In this document: piece after piece, positions 1 through 5,644 of the stretch
How the letters are laid out: every line of letters starts with the position of its first letter
Position numbering within the stretch: the stretch's first letter is position 1
Source: WRIS01 sp031549175
GTDB lineage: Bacteria; Actinomycetota; Coriobacteriia; Coriobacteriales; Eggerthellaceae
Reading direction: 5' to 3'
NCBI GenBank assembly: GCA_031549175.1
Contig: JAVBQH010000107.1
Coordinates: 1-7,345, forward strand
DNA: 7,345 nucleotides
The notes under the pieces: model-generated
Database searches by the model: none
What the model was told of the DNA's origin: nothing
Seen by the model: the letters and a program-made list of their open reading frames with translations, nothing else
Program-made: the position numbers and the translations under genes

Positions 1-2023
1 TATTGGCAACAAGGATCGTCAATACGGCAGTGACCGCGCCGGGTATCGACTTCACGATCACATTCTGGAGGAACTTGCCCTTGATGCGGTCCTTGTTGGG
101 CTCAAGTGCAAGGATGAAGGACGGCAGCCCGATGGTGAAGGCGGATATCAGGGTCATCTGGATGGGCTGGAAGGGATAGGGCCAAGGCAAGAATATGAAG
201 ATGAGCGACAACGACATCGAGAGCAGGGTCTTCACCAGGAAAAGCGAGGCTGAACGTTGCAGGTTGTTGATGGAGCGCCTGCCTTCTGCCACGACCTTCG
301 GCATGGAGGCGAAGTCGTTATTGACCAGCACCAACTGTGCGACGTTCCGTGCGGCGTCCGACCCGGCTGCCATCGCCACGCTGCAGTCCGACTGCTTCAA
401 CGCCAGCGTGTCGTTCACGCCGTCGCCGGTCATCGCGACGATGTGGCCGGCCTCCTGCAGGGCGATCACGAAGGCCTTCTTCTGCTCGGGCTTCACCCGG
501 CCAAAGACGCTGTAGCGGTTTATGGCATCGGCGATCTGCTCGTCGGTCTCAAGCGTGGTGGCATCGACGTACTGGTCGGCGCCCGGCACCCCTACCTTCT
601 CGGCGATCCCTGCGACCGTACGCGGATCATCGCCGGAAATCACCTTGAGCACCACGCCTTGGTCGAGGAAGTACTGCACCGTGGCCTTCGCCGTCGAACG
701 GATCTGGTCGTGGATCGCGATCAGCGCGAGAGCCTTCGGCTCGCCCTGGGCCGCCCCCTCGCCGTCGAATCCCCCGACCCGCGCAAGGACCAACACCCGG
801 GCATTTTCCGCCAGGGCATTCACCTGGTCGGCGATTTCTGCGAACCGATCCCCCATGACGAACTGCCCGGCCCCCATCACATAGGCGCGTCCGTTTGCAA
901 AAGCCGCCCCTGACCACTTCTTATCGGAGGAAAAGGGTATTATGTTCGAAGCCTCCCAAACCTCAACCCTCCCCTTTGCGTAATAATCGATGATTGCCTG
1001 GGAGGTCTCGTTCGGATCCTCGTCGGCGCGGACAAGCGATGCGAAGGCGGAATCGATCTCGGCCTGCGAGGCAGTGCCGAGGGGTTCTGTCCTCTCGACC
1101 TCCATCCTGCCCGAGGTGATCGTTCCGGTCTTGTCGAGGCACAACGTGTCGACACGGGCAAGCGTCTCGATGCAATAGAGCTGCTGGACGAGCACCTTGC
1201 TTTGCGAGAGGCGGATGACCGAAACCGCCAGCACCGTCGACGTCAACAGGATCAGGCCTTCGGGGATCATGCCGACCATCGCCGCAACGGTAGTCAGGAC
1301 CGATTCGTTGAAGCCGATGTGCGACACCAGGAAGCTTCGGCAGAACAGGGCGATCCCGATGGGGAAGATAATAATGCTCACAAACCTGATTATGCCGTTG
1401 AGCGTGTTCATGATCTCGGAGTTCGGTTTTGTGTGCTTCTTGGCCTCCGCGCTGATCTTGGCCGCATAGTTCTCGGCACCCACGTGCACGACCTTCGCCG
1501 TCACGACACCGGCATTCACGAACGAGCCACTCATCAGATCCGACCCGACGCTCTTTTTGATGAGTTTGCTTTCCCCGGTGAGCAGGCTCTCGTTTGCATC
1601 GCAGGTGCCTGAGACCACGACGGCGTCCGAGGGCACCTGGTCTCCCCTGCCGAGGACGATCAGGTCGTCGCGCACGATTTCGTTGAGGGGGATTTCCACC
1701 TTCACCCCGTCGCGGATGACCGTGGCCTTCGAGCTTGCGATGATGCTGAGCCGGTCTGTCGTGCGTTTCGAACGGATCTCTTGGAATATCCCGATGGCGG
1801 TGTTGAGAATGATCACCATCATGAAGAGCATGTTCTTATACGATCCGGTGATGAGGACGAAAGCGGCCAGCACCACATTGATCGCATTGAACAGCGTGCA
1901 GATGTTCTCGAAGAATATCTGCTTGATCGAGCGCGTCTTGATATCGACGTCGAGGTTCACATCCCCCGATGCATGCCGTTGCTCGACCTCGGCCGCGCTC
2001 AAGCCCTTTAAATCTTTAGCCAT
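1..2023 (-). CDS. CtpE-like P-type cation-transporting ATPase (3' end outside window)
   Basis: A membrane pump that couples ATP hydrolysis to cation movement. The frame runs from ATG at 2023 without a stop to the window edge, giving 674 residues with the C-terminus missing. Visible in order: hydrophobic M1-M2 (about 40-80), actuator-domain TGES at 149-152, M3-M4 (about 205-272) with PEGL at 254-257, the phosphorylation motif DKTGT at 297-301 (bases 1121-1135), hinge TGDGVND at 532-538 (bases 410-430), then M5 and later helices. The LARVDTLCLDKTGT context and the lack of an N-terminal heavy-metal domain resemble mycobacterial CtpE, a calcium-uptake ATPase, more than copper or zinc pumps. The ion is inferred, not shown. 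All catalytic motifs seen are intact. It lies 16 bases behind the YbjQ gene and has only an A-rich, weak ribosome site, so co-transcription and translational coupling are likely. Confidence 0.93.
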   Translation of the reverse strand, partial: MAKDLKGLSAAEVEQRHASGDVNLDVDIKTRSIKQIFFENICTLFNAINVVLAAFVLITGSYKNMLFMMVIILNTAIGIFQEIRSKRTTDRLSIIASSKATVIRDGVKVEIPLNEIVRDDLIVLGRGDQVPSDAVVVSGTCDANESLLTGESKLIKKSVGSDLMSGSFVNAGVVTAKVVHVGAENYAAKISAEAKKHTKPNSEIMNTLNGIIRFVSIIIFPIGIALFCRSFLVSHIGFNESVLTTVAAMVGMIPEGLILLTSTVLAVSVIRLSQSKVLVQQLYCIETLARVDTLCLDKTGTITSGRMEVERTEPLGTASQAEIDSAFASLVRADEDPNETSQAIIDYYAKGRVEVWEASNIIPFSSDKKWSGAAFANGRAYVMGAGQFVMGDRFAEIADQVNALAENARVLVLARVGGFDGEGAAQGEPKALALIAIHDQIRSTAKATVQYFLDQGVVLKVISGDDPRTVAGIAEKVGVPGADQYVDATTLETDEQIADAINRYSVFGRVKPEQKKAFVIALQEAGHIVAMTGDGVNDTLALKQSDCSVAMAAGSDAARNVAQLVLVNNDFASMPKVVAEGRRSINNLQRSASLFLVKTLLSMSLSLIFIFLPWPYPFQPIQMTLISAFTIGLPSFILALEPNKDRIKGKFLQNVIVKSIPGAVTAVLTILVAN

Positions 2024-2039
2024 GGGTTTCTTTTTCGAA

Positions 2040-2351
2040 CTAGACGAATTTCACGGCGGTGCCGTAGGCAAGCATCTCGGTGATGCCCTCCACGATGGTC
2101 GAAGTCGAGAAACGCATTGCGATGACGGCATCCGCACCCAGGCTTTGGGCCTCGGCGATCATGCGGTCCTCGGCCGTCTGACGGGCCTCGTTGGTCATAT
2201 CGGTATAGGTCTGGATCTCGCCGCCGACCATGCTTTTGAAGCCGGCCATCATATCCCGCCCGATGTGCTTGCTGATTACGATGTTGCCTCGGACAAGGCC
2301 GAGCATGTGCACGTTGACGCCGGAAACGACATCGGCTGTAGTGATTAACAT
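2040..2351 (-). CDS. YbjQ/UPF0145 family protein
   Basis: A 103-residue protein covering the whole YbjQ (UPF0145, DUF74) fold at normal family length. Hallmarks seen are the N-terminal VNVHMLGLVRGNIV stretch, the RDMMAGF segment, GGEIQTYTDMTNEAR, RMIAEAQSLGADAVIAMRF, and the C-terminal EMLAYGTAVKF. The family is described as a small, pentamer-forming putative heavy-metal-binding domain, but its biochemical role is unsettled. The start is ATG at 2351 with an AAGGG ribosome site at 2360-2364, 8 bases upstream. It is the first gene of a unit with the P-type ATPase, which hints at a role in metal handling, though that is only inference from position. No signal peptide or membrane segment is visible, so it is probably cytoplasmic. 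Confidence 0.93.
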   Translation of the reverse strand: MLITTADVVSGVNVHMLGLVRGNIVISKHIGRDMMAGFKSMVGGEIQTYTDMTNEARQTAEDRMIAEAQSLGADAVIAMRFSTSTIVEGITEMLAYGTAVKFV

Positions 2352-2448
2352 GTAGGCATCCCTTCGACATTACGCCATTTCCTACAGTATACTATCCTTA
2401 TCCGGAAAAACGGGCTTTTATTCAATCAGTCCAAACGGAGGTGGAACA
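2352..2448. promoter_or_regulatory. Divergent promoter region between ybjQ-like and lipoprotein genes
   Basis: A 97-base spacer between divergent genes. For the plus strand, TCGACA (2364-2369) and TATACT (2388-2393) are separated by 18 bases and form a plausible sigma-70 promoter for the lipoprotein gene. The -10 element lies in the perfect palindrome AGTATACT (2386-2393), so it reads as TATACT on both strands. No good minus-strand -35 partners it. A weak alternative on the minus strand is TTGAAT (2420-2425) and GATAAG (2397-2402) with a 17-base spacer. No operator was recognised. Confidence 0.45.
2437..2444 (+). promoter_or_regulatory. Strong ribosome binding site of the lipoprotein gene
   Basis: GGAGGTGG lies 4 bases before the ATG at 2449 (7 bases from the end of the GGAGG core). 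It is close to the ideal anti-16S complement and fixes the start of the lipoprotein gene. Confidence 0.85.
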
Positions 2449-2916
2449 ATGAAGAAACGTCTCTTGTTCATCTGTGTCGCAATGGCAGCCGCGGGAATGC
2501 TCCTTGCCCTTGGGGGATGCAGCCAGCCCGCCCCATCCCCGAACAACAATCCGCAAGGCCCAAGCGCCCAGAAAAGCGACGAGCGGGTCTCTTACGAGGG
2601 CAAGACGCTTTCGGTCACCTTGGAGGAAAACGCGACGACCGGATACCTCTGGTCGTTCACGATTGACGGCTCAAGCCTTGTCCCAACCGGCGACGAGGTC
2701 ATTGCCTCCGCATCCTCCAAAGACAGTGTTGGGGCACCGACCAAGCATGTCTTCCGCTTTGAAGGAGTCTCGGAAGGAACCGCAGTTCTGACCTTCACCT
2801 ATGCCCGTTCTTGGGAAAAGACCGACGAGGACAAGGTCTACAAGGTAACCGTCAAAACAGCCTCTGACGGCAGCATAAAAGACGTACAGACCGAGGACGT
2901 CACGAACCCACATTAG
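2449..2916 (+). CDS. Lipoprotein with chagasin-like (I42) protease-inhibitor domain
   Basis: A 155-residue predicted surface lipoprotein. Residues 1-24 form a lipoprotein signal: MKKR, a hydrophobic core, then LGGC with C24 as the lipidated residue. Residues 25-47 are a Pro/Asn/Ser-rich tether. Residues about 48-136 match the small beta-sandwich of inhibitor family I42 (chagasin). The loop NATTGYLW (61-68) corresponds to chagasin NPTTG, VGAPTKHVFRF (94-104) to the GxGG region, and ARSWE (119-123) to the RPW loop. Members inhibit papain-like cysteine proteases by inserting these three loops into the active site. Here the first loop is well kept, while the second and third diverge (no GxGG, RSW for RPW), so target and potency are uncertain. 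It is probably a single-gene unit expressed from the divergent promoter region. Inhibiting host or secreted cysteine proteases at the cell surface is inference. Confidence 0.85.
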   Translation: MKKRLLFICVAMAAAGMLLALGGCSQPAPSPNNNPQGPSAQKSDERVSYEGKTLSVTLEENATTGYLWSFTIDGSSLVPTGDEVIASASSKDSVGAPTKHVFRFEGVSEGTAVLTFTYARSWEKTDEDKVYKVTVKTASDGSIKDVQTEDVTNPH

Positions 2917-2941
2917 CTCCAAGGAAGAAGCCTCTTGGGGC
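2916..2941 (+). terminator. Hairpin at the lipoprotein stop codon, possible terminator
   Basis: GCTCCAAG (2916-2923) can pair with CTTGGGGC (2934-2941), an 8-base-pair stem with one G-T wobble and a 10-base loop, starting at the last base of the TAG stop. No T-run follows, so it is not a classical intrinsic terminator. It could still stop or stabilise the transcript. Confidence 0.35.
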
Positions 2942-2954
2942 GGCCGGCGGTCTG

Positions 2955-3022
2955 GCCAGGGGTGGGACAGAAGGGGCAAGCCGCCGCCCTCCCTCCGCTG
3001 TCCCAAACCGCCCGCCCCTGGC
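2955..3022. repeat. Large GC-rich interrupted inverted repeat
   Basis: GCCAGGGG (2955-2962) and TGGGACAG (2963-2970) are complementary to CTGTCCCA (2998-3005) and CCCCTGGC (3015-3022). That gives 16 exact base pairs, with a 27-base loop (2971-2997) and a 9-base bulge on the right arm (3006-3014). The bulge contains CCGCCC (3008-3013), which could instead pair with GGGCGG (2938-2943). Another CCGCCC (2984-2989) in the loop could do the same, so alternative folds exist. It lies between the lipoprotein stop and the repair-operon promoter and has no T-run. It might be a factor-assisted terminator, a REP-like palindromic element or a small RNA. The sequence does not decide. Confidence 0.6.
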
Positions 3023-3048
3023 ATGCCTTCTTGATTCCTGGGTTGCCC

Positions 3049-3078
3049 TTGACATAGAACATGTGTTTGTCTTATGAT
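3049..3078 (+). promoter_or_regulatory. Sigma-70 promoter of the repair operon
   Basis: A perfect -35 TTGACA (3049-3054) and a near-consensus -10 TATGAT (3073-3078) are separated by 18 bases. Transcription would be expected to start at about 3084-3086, inside the downstream operator and 24-26 bases before the ATG at 3110. The strength of both elements suggests high expression when not repressed. Confidence 0.8.
3056..3069 (+). promoter_or_regulatory. Upstream LexA/SOS-box-like operator, in the promoter spacer
   Basis: AGAACATGTGTTTG keeps the GAAC-N4-GTT core of the Gram-positive SOS box (ideal form CGAACATATGTTCG) with three differences from that ideal. It lies wholly between the -35 and -10 elements, where bound repressor would block RNA polymerase. 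LexA as the binding protein is inferred from the motif. lexA itself is not in the window. Confidence 0.55.
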
Positions 3079-3099
3079 ATACGAACAAATATTCGTATA
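3078..3099 (+). promoter_or_regulatory. Downstream LexA/SOS-box-like operator at the transcription start
   Basis: CGAACAAATATTCG (3082-3095) differs from the ideal Gram-positive SOS box CGAACATATGTTCG at two positions. It is the core of an exact inverted repeat with 8-base arms, TATACGAA (3078-3085) and TTCGTATA (3092-3099), spaced by 6 bases. The site begins at the -10 element, covers the predicted start of transcription and touches the ribosome site, a classic repressor position. Its centre is 26 bases from that of the upstream box. Confidence 0.72.
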
Positions 3100-3105
3100 A
3101 GGAGG
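3099..3105 (+). promoter_or_regulatory. Strong ribosome binding site of the radical SAM repair gene
   Basis: AAGGAGG, 4 bases before the ATG at 3110, is a full Shine-Dalgarno sequence and fixes the start. Its first base overlaps the last base of the operator palindrome. Confidence 0.85.
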
Positions 3106-3109
3106 CCAC

Positions 3110-4633
3110 ATGGAACTCGCGGAAAAGCTCGAGGTGCTTGCAGATGCAGCTAAGTACGATGTGGCCTGCACCTCTTCCGGCATTGACCGGGACGCACAGA
3201 AAGGCCACCTGGGAAACACCAGCTGTGCCGGTATCTGCCACAGTTTTGCCGCAGATGGGCGTTGCATCACGCTGCTGAAGGTCCTTATGACCAATGTCTG
3301 CATCTACGACTGCGCCTACTGCGTGAACCGTTGCTCGAACGAAATCACCCGCGCCGCTTTCAAGCCCCGCGAACTGGCCGACCTTACCATCGGCTTCTAC
3401 CGGCGCAACTATATCGAAGGACTCTTCCTCAGTTCCGGCGTCATCAACAACCCGGATTTCACCACCGAGCTCATGATCGAGACCCTGAAGATCCTCCGCT
3501 TCGAATACGGCTTCAGAGGCTACATCCACGCAAAGGCCGTACCGGGCACCTCCCCTGAACTCGTCTCCGGGCTCGGCCACCTTGCCGACCGCATGAGCGT
3601 CAACCTCGAGCTTCCTTCCCAGCAAAGCCTGAAGTTGCTCGCCCCCGAGAAGAACAAGCAGAACATCCTGTCCCCCATGAGGCAGATCAAGGAAAATATG
3701 GCTGAAGACAAGGACACGCGCTCCCTCATGAAGAAGGGTGCGCACTACCTCTCCGCAAGCCGCCCTGCCAAGAAAACAAGGGCTTTTGTCCCCGCCGGAC
3801 AAAGCACCCAGATCATCATCGGGGCCACGCCTGAAAGCGATTACCATATCTTGAACCTCTCGGCCTCCCTCTACAAAAGCCTCGAGCTCAAACGCGTCTT
3901 CTTCAGCGCCTACCTCCCCGTCAACAACGACGCCCTGCTCCCCCAAACCGATGCGATCCAGCTCAACCGGGAACATCGGCTCTACCAGGCAGATTGGCTT
4001 CTACGGTTCTACCAGTTCGATGTCAATGAGATAATCGACGAGGCGCATCCCTTCCTCGATCCCGAGCTTGACCCGAAGGCAAACTGGGCAATCAACCATC
4101 TTGACAGTTTCCCCGTCGAGGTCAACACGGCTTCCTATGAGATGCTGCTCCGTGTTCCCGGCATCGGGGTTCGGGGTGCGAAATCGATCCTCCGTGCCCG
4201 GAAGACCACCGCACTGGGCGAATCTGAACTGCGAAAGCTCGGAATCGCCTTCAAACGGTCCCGCTTCTTCATCACCTGCAACGGCAAGTACTCGGGAACG
4301 GGTGCCGAGTTCACCCCGTCTGGGCTTCGGGCGCAGCTGGCAGCAGCCATCGAGGGCGGGCGCCACGGACGGCGTGCCGACAGGGCGATCCCAGGCCAGA
4401 TGAGCCTCTTCGAATCGGTCGATGTCCCGAAATCACGTCTTTTCGACACGACAGAGGCCTCATGCCTGCCGAAGCCTTCCTTGCAGGCGCCTCTCTTCAC
4501 CCCGTCCGCCTTGCCCGATGCGAAGCGCGGCCTCGCCTTCTGGTCCACCCAAGAAAAACCCCTGGTGCCCCTCAAGAATGCCGCCCAAAGCCCAACAGGT
4601 TCCTTCCCAGGGCTTTCACGCCGGACTGCTTGA
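3110..4633 (+). CDS. Radical SAM putative DNA modification/repair protein (TIGR03916 type)
   Basis: A 507-residue radical SAM protein of the family named 'putative DNA modification/repair', which is normally encoded next to a TIGR03915/DUF4130 protein, as here. The cluster motif is C64-x3-C68-x2-C71 in CIYDCAYC. C75 adds a fourth closely spaced cysteine. Family features include YDVACTSSG (17-25), GICHSF...DGRC (41-52), FKPRELADLTIGFYRRNYIEGLFLSSG (about 84-110) and the SVNLELPS strand (163-170). A helix-hairpin-helix, LLRVPGIGVRGAKSILRAR (346-364), suggests non-specific DNA binding. It is followed by FFITCNGKY (386-394). QMSLF at 430-434 resembles the beta-clamp-binding consensus QL[S/D]LF. 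Residues about 435-507 form a Pro/Ser-rich tail longer than I expect for the family (about 420 residues, from memory). The predicted reaction is radical chemistry on DNA. Substrate and product are unknown. It is the first gene of an operon with two SOS-like operators, and the next gene starts 27 bases after its stop. Confidence 0.92.
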   Translation: MELAEKLEVLADAAKYDVACTSSGIDRDAQKGHLGNTSCAGICHSFAADGRCITLLKVLMTNVCIYDCAYCVNRCSNEITRAAFKPRELADLTIGFYRRNYIEGLFLSSGVINNPDFTTELMIETLKILRFEYGFRGYIHAKAVPGTSPELVSGLGHLADRMSVNLELPSQQSLKLLAPEKNKQNILSPMRQIKENMAEDKDTRSLMKKGAHYLSASRPAKKTRAFVPAGQSTQIIIGATPESDYHILNLSASLYKSLELKRVFFSAYLPVNNDALLPQTDAIQLNREHRLYQADWLLRFYQFDVNEIIDEAHPFLDPELDPKANWAINHLDSFPVEVNTASYEMLLRVPGIGVRGAKSILRARKTTALGESELRKLGIAFKRSRFFITCNGKYSGTGAEFTPSGLRAQLAAAIEGGRHGRRADRAIPGQMSLFESVDVPKSRLFDTTEASCLPKPSLQAPLFTPSALPDAKRGLAFWSTQEKPLVPLKNAAQSPTGSFPGLSRRTA

Positions 4634-4660
4634 TCGCCAAGAAAGAAAGGGATTGCGGCT

Positions 4661-5644
4661 ATGCAAAGCGACATCGGAGGGGATAAGGAGAATCTGGCCT
4701 ATCTTTACGACGGAAGCCTTGAAGGCCTGTTGAGCGCTATCTTCGCTGCCTATGCAAACCACGTCGTCCCCACCGACATAGCCTGTGCGGGACACCTGCA
4801 GCCGCGCCTTGGCCAGGTTTTGGTTGATATTGACACCAACCTCGAGCATGCCTCGCGTGTCCAGGCAGGGCTTTGCCGGGTCTGCGGGACCTCTGCCTTC
4901 GAGGCCGTCAAGGCCGCATCCCTTTCAGACGACCCGCAGGCGGGAACCATCACCTACCACTTCATACGGCACGCCATGAAAACCAACAAAGCCCCCGATT
5001 ACCCAAGCTGCCCATATCGCGGAAAATGCTTTGGGAACTGCCGTTTCGCCAAGAAGGGCTCCGGTAGAAGCGATATCGCCCACCCCGCCGTAGAGCCTTT
5101 CAACAAGATCGTCCAGGCGGTAGGCGCCGAGCGCCATAGGATCCTGCAGTTTCTCCGCTTCGAGCACATGGAAGGCGACCTCTGGTTTGCCCGTTGCAAT
5201 CCCAAAGCCTCGGTCGTTCCGCTTGTCATGGATTGGTTTGTCGGCCGTTTCAACACCCAGGCCTTTATGATCTACGACGAGGTGCACCATATCGCCGGCG
5301 TCTACGAGGGAAGGGACTGGTATCTGGTGAAGACAGAGAAGATCAACCTGCCGTCGCGTTCCTCAGAGGAAAAAACGATGAGGCATGCCTGGAAACGCTT
5401 CTATGATACGGTTGCCGTAGAATCACGCTTCAACCCAGAGCTGCGCAGGCAATTCATGCCGAAGCGCTTTTGGAGAAACATCGTCGAAATGCAGGAGGAG
5501 ATACCCCGCACAGACATCTCCTTCGCAGAAGAGGCTGCAAAAAGCCTTCCTGGGAACAGGCAGGCACCCGCCCTTCACACCCCGGTGCCGTCAAAGGGAG
5601 GGATGAAGCTTTCCGACGCCGTCCCTTCGGTCTGCCAGAAGTAG
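4661..5644 (+). CDS. TIGR03915/DUF4130 family putative DNA repair protein
   Basis: A 327-residue partner of the upstream radical SAM protein. The N-terminal YLYDGSLEGLLSAIFAAY (14-31) and the second half, from RHRILQFLRF (158-167) through VVPLVMDWFVGRF (185-197), IYDEVHHIAGVYEG (204-217), WKRFYDTVAVESRFNPELRRQFMPKRFW (244-271), match the DUF4130 family. In some genomes this domain is fused to a uracil-DNA glycosylase-like domain; none is present here or elsewhere in the window. Cysteines C72-x2-C75 and C117-x5-C123-x3-C127 lie in the less conserved N-terminal half and could form a metal site. ATG at 4661 has AAAGGG (4646-4651) 9 bases upstream; conserved sequence begins soon after, so the start is sound. 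The last 23 or so residues are read from DNA antisense to the end of the convergent PflX gene and look non-homologous. Function is unknown. Operon position implies co-expression with the radical SAM protein under SOS-like control. Confidence 0.9.
   Translation: MQSDIGGDKENLAYLYDGSLEGLLSAIFAAYANHVVPTDIACAGHLQPRLGQVLVDIDTNLEHASRVQAGLCRVCGTSAFEAVKAASLSDDPQAGTITYHFIRHAMKTNKAPDYPSCPYRGKCFGNCRFAKKGSGRSDIAHPAVEPFNKIVQAVGAERHRILQFLRFEHMEGDLWFARCNPKASVVPLVMDWFVGRFNTQAFMIYDEVHHIAGVYEGRDWYLVKTEKINLPSRSSEEKTMRHAWKRFYDTVAVESRFNPELRRQFMPKRFWRNIVEMQEEIPRTDISFAEEAAKSLPGNRQAPALHTPVPSKGGMKLSDAVPSVCQK

Noticed and set aside
257..913. A 218-codon plus-strand open frame across the P-type ATPase
   Set aside because: It is the shadow of the ATPase on the other strand. 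The minus-strand frame contains TGDGVND and continuous family sequence.
1557..2348. A 263-codon plus-strand frame spanning the ATPase start and the YbjQ gene
   Set aside because: It crosses two well-supported minus-strand genes and shows no coherent protein family.
2900..3976. A 358-codon open frame on the minus strand, antisense to the radical SAM repair gene
   Set aside because: It has no domain resemblance and no ribosome site, and it lies opposite a strongly recognisable gene. Long antisense open frames are common in GC-rich coding DNA.
4676..4694. A second strong Shine-Dalgarno-like run (GGAGGGGATAAGGAG) just inside the DUF4130 gene
   Set aside because: The only nearby in-frame candidate start is a CTG three bases later, too close and non-standard. 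ATG at 4661 has its own AAAGGG site.
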